Position numbers and translations under genes: made by a program. Below the pieces are notes generated by a model. The model saw only the letters and a list, made by a program, of their open reading frames with translations. It was not told the DNA's origin and made no database searches. Of a DNA stretch of 64,000 nucleotides, positions 12,208-22,600 are shown piece by piece (the first letter of the stretch is position 1; every line of letters begins with the position of its first letter). The stretch lies in the NCBI RefSeq assembly GCF_000313135.1, contig NW_004457372.1:183391-247390 (forward strand), given 5' to 3'. Origin of the DNA: Acanthamoeba castellanii str. Neff (lineage: Eukaryota > Discosea > Longamoebia > Acanthamoebidae).

Positions 12208-14095
12208 TCAGTTGAGCCTGCGTTCGCTGGTGGTGCGCACGTCGCCCCTGCTCGCGCCACCGCCGCTGCCGCCCAGGTTGCGCTGCGATCGCTCGCGGAT
12301 GACCCGCGCCTTCTTGTGCCAAAGCGTACGATCGCCGCTGCCACTGTTGCCGTTGGCGTTGACGCCGGCGTGGGCTCGGCTCGGGCTGGCGCGCGAAGAG
12401 GTCGACCCCACGGAGCCGTTGTTGTTGTTGTTGCGGGCCGCGGCGCCCTCGATGGCGGCCGTCATGCGGTCGCGCGAGCTGAGCGGCACGGGGATGTCGC
12501 CCGACCGCGGCGACGCCCACGAGTAGGACTTGCCCAGGCTCGGACGGCGGCCCTGGGCCTGGGCCTGGCGCTGGCGTCGCGTCTCCTCGATCCGCTCGTT
12601 GACCTTACGCGCCCTCTCCCTGTCCTTCCACCTGTGCGCCCTCTCCACTTCTTCTTCTTCCTCGTCATCTTCATCTTCATCTTTTTCGCCCCTGTCCACG
12701 TCAGCATTTTCGTCGACGAGCCGCTGTTGAACGTAGCGGCCGACCAGCTTGGCGCCGCCGATGGCCGCGCTCGTGGCGAGGCCGCCCATGCTGCCGCTCA
12801 TCGTCTGCGGCTCGCTGTGGCCTCGGGTCGGTACCACCTTCTTGTGGGTCCTCGCGCTGGCCGTCCGTACCACCTCCTTGCCCTTCTCCTCCTCCTTCTT
12901 CCTCTTGGACGATGTCGAACTGGTTCCATTTTCCTTCTTCGCTGTAGCGAGACCCAAGCGACGACGACGTGCGGCGTGCTCATCGTCTTCTTCATCCTCT
13001 TCTCCGCTGGGCTGAAGTGGGGCGGAGAGGCCTCGGTCGAGACTGGCGCGCTTGGAGCGGAAGCCCACGCGCTCCTCGGTGCCGCGGCGCCGCTGGGCCG
13101 CCCGCTCGAGGAAGCTGTCGATGGCGGCCTCCTCGGCCTTGGCCGCCTGTCGCTGCCTCGCCTGCTCCTTCTCGGCCTCCTCCTTATTCAGCTCGACCAG
13201 CGCTGCCGCCTTCTTGGCCTCCAGCTTCGCCCGATACTACACGCAGGCCAAATTTAAATTCGAATTAGCCCTAATAAGGAAAATAGAACAGATAAAAATA
13301 AAAATCACACCTAAAATAATATAATATTACCTTTTCGCGTATGCTGTGGGGGCGGTCGCTGGATTCATCCTTCTCGAGCTTGGCCGGGGAGGGGGCGCTC
13401 TGAGCCCGCTTGAGGAGATGCTCCTGCTTCCTCATCTGGCGCCTATCCTCGAGCTGGTCTTCTTCACCTTCCGACGATTTGTTGTTTCGCGATTCATCCT
13501 CATCTTCTTCGTCAGCGGCAGCGCTCGCCCTCCGTTGCTTGCGCCTGTCCTCGAGTTCGCTCTGCCGCTTGCGCTCCTCTTCTTCCCTCCTCTTCCTCTC
13601 TTTCTCCTGGAATTTCCCTCCACCAATTTCTCTTTCTTTTCTCTTCTCTTCCTTCGCGTAGCGCTTCTTTGATGAAGAGGATGATGCTCCGTCTCCCTCC
13701 GAATCGGATGAAGCTGCGTCGCCGCCCTTGCTCTTCTTCTTGTCGGACTTCTTCTTTCCTTTGGGAAAGATGTTTCGTACGCCCTTGAAGAATCGATTGA
13801 TTTTCGACTTCTTGCGAGCCTCCTCGTACTTGTCCACCGTCTCCGAGGTCTTGCCCGCGAAGGCCTTGACCACGTTCACCAGTGAGGCCTCCTCCTCCTC
13901 GGCTCGCAGACGGCCTCGCCGATCGGCCGCAGAAGGCGGCGAAGTTGAGCCTTCTTCGTCCTTGAAGGTGGTTCGTCTGGTCCCTTGGCCGCGGGCCACC
14001 ACCATCTGCCTGTCTCGTCGCCCCTCGTCGTCCCACTTGCCGAGGGACTTGCTCATCTGGCCCATGCCCTGACCGATCGTCTTCTTCTTCTCCAT
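12208..14095 (-). CDS. Highly charged Lys/Glu/Arg-rich coiled-coil protein, function unknown
   Basis: Two exons (14095-13331 and 13236-12208) join in phase to about 597 aa. From the N-terminus come a short basic start (MEKKKTIGQGMGQMSKSLGK), a Ser/Asp/Lys-rich segment with KKK clusters, and a long KEEKRKEREI...KERKRREEEERKRQ coiled coil. A second charged coil follows the junction (YRAKLEAKKAAALVELNKEE). Then come acidic [12 protein letters not shown] runs and a Ser/Arg/Asn-rich tail. Only the segment TMSGSMGGLATSAAIGGAKLVGRYVQQ looks non-charged. No catalytic domain is visible. A cytoskeletal or nuclear scaffold is possible, but this is composition-based inference only. Confidence 0.65.
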
Positions 14096-14566
14096 TCCAC
14101 TCCACTGACACGCTTCTTCTCCTTCTCTTGTCTAGTTCACCTTCTTGACTACTTGCTTGTGCCTTGGCTTCTTGTGTGGTGACAACCCAGCACTGTGGGG
14201 TGGATGTGGGGAGTGGAGCGAACGCGTGCCATTGCCAACATCAGGTGAGAGGGCCAATGGCGCAACTCCACCCCAACGCACACAGAACTGGTTCTGTGGA
14301 TTTCAAGAATCCACAGTCTTGGGCCAATGGGGCATGGCCATCACACCAGAAGCACAAGGCACAAACTGACACACCTTGCCTTCCTGAACCCTGTTTTGTC
14401 CAAGCCGTGGGCTGTTTCTCCTCCACTGTGCAGATCCTGGTGGGTGGTCTGTCATCCTCTTGATATCTCAGGTTCAACAAAAACAAGTAACACACACAAC
14501 ACACAAAAGTAACAAAAAGCAGTTCTTTTATTCACAAATAAATAAATAAAGGGAGGGTAAGGGAGG
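14096..14566. other. Intergenic region containing a CpG-poor segment
   Basis: Lies upstream of the - strand coiled-coil gene and downstream of PIG-A. Bases about 14165-14470 have few CpG dinucleotides and many TG/CA, unlike the surrounding DNA. They are open in several frames on both strands, which reflects lack of stops rather than coding. No gene can be supported. Confidence 0.5.
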
Positions 14567-17237
14567 TCAGTCGTGCTTGGTCTTGATGGTGGCGCGCGGG
14601 TCAGATCGCGATGGTGCGGTGGCCTGGGGGTAGACCGAGATCCAAGGCGAAGGAAGAGATGGCGACGATGAAGGCGAGTGCGGTGATGAAGACGATGATG
14701 AAGATGATGATGATGAAGAAGATGATGATGAAGAAGAGGAAGAGGTCATCTTCGGTGGGAAGGGGACGGCGATGTCGATCTCGGCGCTTGGGTAGAAGTA
14801 TTCGAAGACCATCCACAGGAGGAAGGTCACGATCCAGCCCGTCACCATGATCTTACCGCACCACCACCCCGTGCCATGCAACCTGCACCACCACCACCAC
14901 CCAACTCAGTCATGGCACACACGGCACACGACACGACACGACACGCGCGACACATGACACGACACACGGCACGTCACGCGACACGATACGGACCTCTTCA
15001 TGCGGTCGAGGGCGGAGCGGATGGGGGTGTTGGCGATGGAGTCGTAGACGCGCTCGGTGCGCGTGGTGACGTTCATCCAGCTGTACATCTTCCCGATCTG
15101 GGCGTTGAAGTCGTAGAACGCCTCGGCCGGTCGCCCGCGCGCGAGCGGGATCACCTCCACCAGCGCCTCCATAATCTCTGATGTTTCGTTGTTTTGTCAG
15201 CGCGTGTCGTGTCGTGTCGTGTCGTGTCGTGTCGTGTCGTGTCGTGTCGTGTCGTGTCGTGTGCGTGTGTGCGGTGGTGTGTGCGGGTCGCACCGCTGGG
15301 CTTGGGCTCGGCCAATCGGAGCATGTGGGGCGGCAGCACCTCGGGCACGCCGCCGACCTTGGTGGAGACGACGAGCAGCCCGCACGAGGCCGCCTCCACG
15401 ATCGCGATACAGAAGGCCTCCGTCAGCGAACAGTTCAGGAAAATGTCGCCTCTCGTCAGAACCTCCCGCACCTGCTCCGCGCGTGTCGTGTCGTGTCATG
15501 TCAGCCCCGCGCGTGTCGTGTCGTATGTGTCGTGTCATGAAGAAAAGAACGCACGCGATCGTGTTTGAGGTTGCCCAGCATCTCGACGCGGTCGTGGAGC
15601 TGGTGCCGCTCCCGCATCTCCTCCAGGTCGAGCCGCTTGGGGCCGTCGCCGCCGATGAGCCAGTGCACGTCGGGAAACCGCCGGCAGACCTCGGGGATGA
15701 CGTCGACCAACAGGTCCACTCCCTTTCGATACACCAGCCGACTGATCACCACGATCGTGACTGCACCGACGTGAGTGTCGTGTCGTGTCGTGTCGTGTGC
15801 GTGTCGTGTGTGGTGCGTGTTGTGTCGTGCGCAGAGGGTTAGGTGGCGTACGTCTTCCGCAGATGCGATTGGCGGGTTCGGGCACGAACGCGGAGCTGTC
15901 CACGGCGTTGGGGATGACCGACACGCCAGACGGATGTATCTGCGCTCGCAGTACCGTGTTCTCTTTACTGCACACGACACACGACACACGACACACGACA
16001 CGCGCACGACCCACGCACACGACACACGACACACGACACACGACACACGGGGTCAGTTTGAGAGAGAGAGAGAGAGAGAGAGAGGAAATGAAAGGGGGAA
16101 AGGAGAAAAGAAAGGAAAGGAGTGGTGCACCTGGTGTTGGAGACGCAGATGACGTGGCTCACGTTGGAGAAGACGATCTTGAGGAGCTTGTTCATGTGGA
16201 TGCTGCTGGCGTCGGCGAAGCCGAACAGCGAGTGGTCGGTGAAGACCGATGGGTAGCCCATCACCCCCGAGTGCAGCAGCGCCTCGAGCGCAAACGTAGA
16301 GAATGCCTGCGACACGTGTGTCACACACGTCAGGCCGTGTCGTATGTTAGTGTGTGTCGTGTGTCGTGTGTCGTGTGTGTCGTGTCGTGTCGTGTGTGTG
16401 TCGTGTCGTGTCGTGTCGTGTCGTGTGTTGTGTCGTGTAAAAAGAAAAGAAAAAGAAAAAGAAATACATACGCCATGGGCGTGGACGATGTCGATTTGCT
16501 CGCGCAGGAGGATGCAGCGGAAGTAGGGGAAGGTGAGGAGGATGCTGGGCAGCGTGTTTTGCAGAATGATCGGAATGTGCGGCAGGTAGTACACCTACAT
16601 GGCACGCAGCACCGCACACGCACACACGCACGCACGCAGCACCGCACACGCACCACCGCACAAGAAGTGCGGCGTCAGCGAGAACGCAAGAGAAGAGGCA
16701 CTGCGCAGTGCGGGCGCACCTTCACGCCACTCGAGAGATAGCGCACGCCCTCCCGATTGCCATAGCTGTGCGTCACAATCACCACCTGATCATCCCCGAC
16801 GCTCCGTGAGTGCCCACACGACACGCCACACGCCACACGACACACGCCACACGACACACGCCACACGACACACGACACACGACACACGACACACGACACG
16901 CACGCAGCACCATGCACATGAAAAAGATGATAATAGAAAAAAATAAAGAATAAAGATGATAAATAAATAAAAATATAAATAAATAACTAGAGATGTGTAC
17001 TTTGTGGCCGCGCAGGACGAGGCAGGAGGCCACCTGGTAGAGGTGGTTCTCCACGCCGCCCATGTTGGGGTAGAAGAAATCGCAGAACATGGCCACGTTG
17101 TAAAATCGTTTCCTCCTCGCTACGTGCCCTGACGCTGCCGATTGCGGTGAATGCGGAGGCGTCGTCGATGCACTTCCAGAAGTAGCGCCTGGCGCATGCC
17201 CTCCCTCCTCCTCTCCGCCCTCGCGCGGCAGCTCCAT
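14567..17237 (-). CDS. PIGA: PIG-A/GPI3, catalytic subunit of GPI N-acetylglucosaminyltransferase
   Basis: Transfers GlcNAc from UDP-GlcNAc to phosphatidylinositol on the cytosolic ER face, the first step of GPI anchor synthesis. About nine exons encode a GT4-family enzyme. Motifs in order: [50 protein letters not shown] joined to [57 protein letters not shown] and the donor-site ECtype stretch [17 protein letters not shown] with [13 protein letters not shown]. The C-terminus has a single membrane segment ([17 protein letters not shown]) as in human PIG-A. An unusual tail follows, with about 20 consecutive serines encoded by a GAT/GAA-rich trinucleotide tract at about 14691-14755. The start is 105 bp from the divergent p44 gene. 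Confidence 0.93.
14691..14755. repeat. GAT/GAA trinucleotide tract encoding polyserine in PIG-A
   Basis: On the + strand this is GATGATGAAGATGATGATGAAG; on the coding strand it gives TCA/TCT/TCC serine codons, about 20 in succession, after the membrane segment of PIG-A. Confidence 0.9.
15203..15262. repeat. Intronic pentamer repeat (CGTGT)n, about 12 copies
   Basis: An almost perfect run of GTCGTGTCGT units within an intron of PIG-A. Shorter arrays of the same unit or its complement lie in other introns here, for example near 2905-2995, 3361-3475, 15771-15800, 19318-19352 and 37984-38070. Confidence 0.95.
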
Positions 17238-17342
17238 TCGACGATTTGTGGTGCCACCAAATAAAAATAAATAAATAAATAACGGTTTTATTTTATTCTT
17301 TTTGAATTATTTCTTTGAAGAGATCAGCAAGGAGAGAGAGAG

Positions 17343-19551
17343 ATGGAGGTGGATGACGAGAGGCGATCGTGGGAGGAAGACGAGGGAGATGGCGACGAGG
17401 GCAGTGCGCGGCTGGCGTGGGAGCGCGACTACGAGCGGACGTGGGAGGTGGTCCAGGAAGATGCCACCGGCGCACTCGACACCCACTCCTTCCTCCACTC
17501 CCAACAGCGCCTCCGCCGGTCCCGCCCCCATCCTCATTTCTTTCTTATTTATAAATCTTATTTATAAATCTTATTCTTATTCATTTTTTATATTTAGTTA
17601 TTTATTTGCATTTTATTTAGAAATTAACACAATTTTATAATAAGATTTCTTCATTGTGTTTTTAGATATTTGCATTTATCTGTTTTTTTAATTTATTTGT
17701 ATTTGTATTTTTTTCGTGTCAAGAGCGGAGAGGGAGCAGCTGGGCGGCGGGGCGGGTGGGCGGGTGGTGCGGCGCGGGATGCAGCGGCACGTGTTCCTCG
17801 TGGTCGACCTGTCGCAGGCCATGGACGACGCCCACGACATGAAGCCCTCGCGCCTCGCCGTCACCCTCAAGATCGTCGAGGTGCGCACACGCACACGCAC
17901 ACACGCGACACGACACGCACCGCACACGCGCAACCGCACGCACTGCACGGGGCTGACCGCACACGCACACGCACACGCACACGCAGTCGTTCATCAGGGA
18001 GTACTTTGAGCAGAACCCGATCGCACAGCTGGGCATCGTCATCATGCGCGACGGCGCCGCCGAGAAGCTCTCCGAGCTCGGCGGTACGCGCGTGTCGTGT
18101 CGTGTCATATCGCGTGTCGCGTGTCGTGTGTGCGGTGAGTGTCGTGCGCGTGTGTTGTGTGTGCGGTGAGTGTGCGGTGCGTGTCGTGTTGACCCGGGGG
18201 GGGGGGCGTGCAGGGAATCCGGCGAGACACATCGGGGTGCTCAAGGACAAGGCGTCGACGGGCGGATCGGCCTCCCTCCAGAACGCCATCGAAGAGGCCT
18301 ACTCCTCCCTATGGCACGCACGACACACACGACACATGACACGCACGACACACGACACACGCCGCGACACGCACGCGCACACAACGCGCGCACGACACGA
18401 CACGACGCTCATGGGAGAGGGGGGGCGCAGTCACGTGCCCAAGTACGGGAGCCGCGAGATCGTGGTTCTGTTCGCAGGGCTGGCCACGTGCGACCCTACC
18501 GACATCAAATCCACCATCTCCAAACTCAAGGTACACGCACCGCACACACGACCGCACACACGACACGCGTACGTGTGCTCACCAGGACACACGCACACGA
18601 CACACACGACACACACGACACACACGACACACGACACACACGACCACCACACACACACACGACACACACACACACGACACACACACGACACACACAACAG
18701 AAAGACAGCATTCGGTGTTCGATCGTGGGCTTGTCGGCCGAGATTCACATCTGCCGCGTCCTGGCCGAGTCCACCGACGTACGCCCACCACCATCGCTTG
18801 TGCGGCGCGCGTGTGCGATTCTCACATTGCGGCGTGTGCGGCACGCGTGTGCATGTGCGGTGGCGCGTGTGCGTACACAGGGCACGTACGGTGTGGCGCT
18901 GCACGAGGGCCACTACCGGCAGCTGGTGTTCGCCCACGTCTCGCCGCCGCCCGCGCAGCCCCAGCAGGTCGCCTCGTCCCTCATCCGCATGGGCTTCCCC
19001 ACCCGCAAGCGCGACCACTTCCCCTCCTTCTGCTCCTGGTACCCCCTCCCCCTGTGCGTGTCGTGCTGCGGGCGTGTGCGGTAGGCGTGTGCGGTGGGTT
19101 GACCCGTGCGTGTCGTGTCGTGCGGCGTGTGCGGCCAGCCACAAGAGTCTGCGGCGGGAGGGCTATGTGTGTCCGCAGTGCGGGGCCAAGTGCTGCGAGC
19201 TGCCGATGGAGTGCCCCGTGTGCGGCCTCACGCTGGTCTCCTCGTCCCACCTGGCCCGCTCCTACCACCACCTCTTCCCCCTGCCCCTCTTCCAAGCCGT
19301 CCCCTTAGCCCCCACGTACGACACGACACGACACGACACGACACGACACGACCGCACACGCTGATGTGTGGGGGGGGAGCAGGGAGGAGGTGGTGTGCTT
19401 TGGGTGCCGCCGGCGGGTGAAGGGGTCGTCCACGACGAGTGGCGCCGAAGTCTACGCGTGCCCGCGGTGCGCCCGTAGCTTCTGCTACGAGTGCGACGTG
19501 TTCGCGCACGACCTCCTCCACACCTGCGCCGGCTGCGAAGTCCGACCATGA
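17343..19551 (+). CDS. GTF2H2: TFIIH core subunit p44 (GTF2H2/SSL1)
   Basis: p44 activates the XPD helicase in transcription and nucleotide-excision repair. About nine exons. The N-terminal [16 protein letters not shown] segment is followed by a von Willebrand A fold ([16 protein letters not shown], the MIDAS-like strand, then [19 protein letters not shown] and [18 protein letters not shown]). Next comes [19 protein letters not shown] and a [15 protein letters not shown] block. The C-terminal half has two zinc modules: [18 protein letters not shown], then a C4-type RING-like domain from CFGCRRRV to [13 protein letters not shown] and CAGCEVRP at the end. This domain order is diagnostic for p44. 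Several introns consist almost wholly of ACACG/CGTGT repeats. Confidence 0.92.
18594..18700. repeat. Intronic ACACGAC/ACAC-type repeat cluster
   Basis: A long stretch of imperfect ACACGACACAC units in a p44 intron; together with 18309-18405 it makes up most of two neighbouring introns. Confidence 0.85.
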
Positions 19552-19643
19552 CACTCGCGCGCGCGTGTCGTGTCGTGTCGTGTTCTCAATTTTTTGAAAA
19601 CTCTCTTTTTCTCTTTTGTTGGGTTGTACATTGGCTCGAGCGC

Positions 19644-22600
19644 TCAGTTCTGGGGCCGGCGCGGTTCGCGGACGAGGGAGAGGTCGAAGAGGTCCTTCTC
19701 CTCGAGGTGCGGGAGCTCGCGGAGGAAGGTGTGGATCGGTTCGTTGGCCTGGATCTGGTAGGGGGTGACCTGGTACTGGTTGACCTCCTCGATCACGCGG
19801 TAGATCAGCTCCCGCTTGCCCAGGTTGATCAGGTTGTCCACCTTGTCCGGGTTGCCGTCCTCCATGAACGTCAGGTCCGACAAATACACTCCCCTGTACG
19901 TGTCATGCCATTAGCAAGGGGGCGGGTGGGGGCTGGAAGGGGCGGGAGGGGGCGGCGGGTGGGGCGAGAAGGGGGGGGTACAGGTAGGGGATGCAGGGTG
20001 GGGAGGAGGTGTGGAGGATGTTGCGGTAGTTGCTGAAGGAGCCCTGCGGGTTCATGATCTCCTCGAGCCGCTTGAAGGCCTTCGTGAGCTTGCCCTTGAT
20101 GTCCTTCTTCGTCGCCCGCAGCCGCGATATCGGACTCGTGTTGATCCCCGCAATTATACTCTGCGCGTGCGCGTGCGTGTCATTCATCGTGTGTCGTGTT
20201 GTGTGCCGTACGTGTCATGCGCCGTGCGTGTCGTGTCGTGTGCCGTGCGTGTCGTGTCGTGTCGTACGCGTGTGTCGTACCATGAGGGTGTGGAAGTTCT
20301 TGAGTTTGAAGAGCTGGTCGGAGATGGCGATGAACTTTTCGAAGATCTTCTTGCGGGCCTTGTGGGTGTCCTCGTTGAGGATCATGGTCGAGACCCAGAA
20401 CGAGAGCTTGTTCGCCCGGTGGATCAGGGCCATCACGTTGGGCGACCGGTGCTGCAGCGACTCCTTGTTCCACGATTGGCCCAACAACTCCGACCCCTGT
20501 GTGTCGTGTGTGTCGTGTGCGGTCGTGTCGTAAGCGGGAGGGGCTGGAGGGGGCTGGAGGGGGCGGGTGGGGGCTGGAGGGGGCGGGCGTACGGAGATGG
20601 AGGAGTAGATCTCGAACTCGATGAGGGTGAGCTGGCGGGCGAGGTCCTCGGCCTTCATGCTCATGAAGAGGGCCGACACGCTCGACACCTGCGGCGCCAC
20701 CAGCTCCTGCGGCTTGATGAACATCGTCTTCATCTTGTCCTTCCGCTCCAATATCTGCGCGCGCGTGTGTGCGGTATGTCAGGAATGCACACTCGTTGTG
20801 TGTGTGTGTGTGTGTGTGCGGTATGCCAAGAATGCACGCGTGTGTCGTGTTGTGTTGTGTGTCGTGTCGTGTCGTACGCGGTTTTGGAGTTCCTTGGCGA
20901 CCATGCCGGCGAGGTCGGGGTTGTTCTGCTCGAGGGTGCCGCCGACAAAGTCGAAGATCTGCTGGATGAGCTCCTCGTCAAAGTCGAAGAACTGGTTCTC
21001 CACCCAATACTTGAGCACCACGCACACCCGCAGCTGAATGGCCTTCACCCGCGACGCGTCCACCCGGTCCGTTCGCACGTTGTACCTGCGCGTGCCGCAC
21101 GCACGACACACACACGACACACGCGCGCGTGTTAATGACACGACACGCACGGCACGACACGACACGCATGGCACGAGTACCGTTGGAGGAGTTTGTCGAA
21201 GAGCTTGGCGGGGGTGGTGAAGGACTGGTAGGTGGTGATGAAGGTCTTCAGGAATCGGTTGTCGTACTGGGTGTCCGAGGTGAGGGCCTCCACCAGCTTG
21301 TTGAGCGAGCCGGCCATGATCTTGTTGTTCTCCTTGCTCTCCCTACACCAACCGCACACACCAACCGCACACACCAACCGCACGCACGGCACACACCGCA
21401 CGCACAGGTGAGACGCGCGTTGCACACGGCACACACGGCACACACGGCGCGTGTCACGTGGGCGTACTCTTTTTTGCCGCCGGTGGCGGCGGCGGAGTGG
21501 AGGGGCGCGACGAGGGGCGAGGCGGCGTCGCGGGCGTCTTTGGCGGCGGCTGACGTCACCTGGAACGACCCACGCCGCAGATTCGACGAATTCTCCGCCT
21601 CCTCCTCCCAAATGTCGACATCATCCCGCATCGACTCCAGCATCGCCTCCGCATCCTGTCCCCACCGCACACGCCGACCGCACACGTCCGTCACCAACCG
21701 CACGACACGACACGCGCGCCACACGACACACACAGCACGACACGACACGTACGGCGAGGGAGTGGTGGCGGAGGGAGTTGGTGCGGTTCTCGCGGGCCTT
21801 GCGGTGTCGGTAGATGAGCTTGCAGGTCTCGGTGAGGTCGAGCAGGGTGACGATCTTTTTGCACATCGTCGACACGATGGCGGCCAGGTAGAGAATGATG
21901 GGTCCGCTGTTGGCGGTCAGGAACAGGTTCGAGCGGAGCGACGACAGGGCCTGGCGGGCGAACAGCATCAGCCCGCTCGACTGCTCGAAGATCAGCTTCT
22001 CGTTCATGCGCGCCAGGATCCACGTCTGGTAGTGCCCTGTGTGTCGTGTCGTGTCGTGTCGTGTCGTGTGTGTGTCGTGTGTGTGTCGTGTGTCACATTG
22101 TCCACATTCCACCGCATTCCAGACAGGTGTGAGTGCATTCCAAGCGGGTGTGGGTGCGAGCACATTCCAGGCGCATTCCAGAGGGAGGCGGCACCGGTGG
22201 CGGCGGCGACGGTCTGTTCGTCGGCCTTGCCGGCGGGCGGGATGCTCTCGATGGCGGTGAGGAGGTTGTTGAGGATCTTCCCAAAGACCGACGGCGCCGA
22301 GTACTTGCCGCTCACCTCCATGCACAGCCCGACCACGTTGCGCAGCAACCGCCCGACCGCGGCCACGCTCGCCTCCAATCCTAACATCGGAGCAACCACA
22401 ACAGCAACAGCAACCGCAATTGTTGTCATTAAGTGGTTACATGGCAACAACTTAATGGTTGGAGTCGACAAGAAATATGGTTGGTTGGTGGTACCGTTGG
22501 CTTGCTCGGCGAGGGCGGCCGGGTCGAGGTCGGGCGCCTGGGCCTGGAGCACATACTCGTTGGCCGACACGATGAAGAACGTGAGCGTCTCCCCGAACGA

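Noticed and set aside
12193..13257. 354-aa ORF on the + strand
   Set aside because: Antisense of the charged coiled-coil gene; Ala/Arg/Leu composition is what GC-rich antisense frames give.
14900..16930. Many long ORFs made of Thr/His/Arg/Asp ([12 protein letters not shown]) or Cys/Val/Arg ([11 protein letters not shown]) repeats on both strands
   Set aside because: They are translations of intronic (CGTGT)n/(ACACG)n satellites, not proteins; the real exons between them encode PIG-A.
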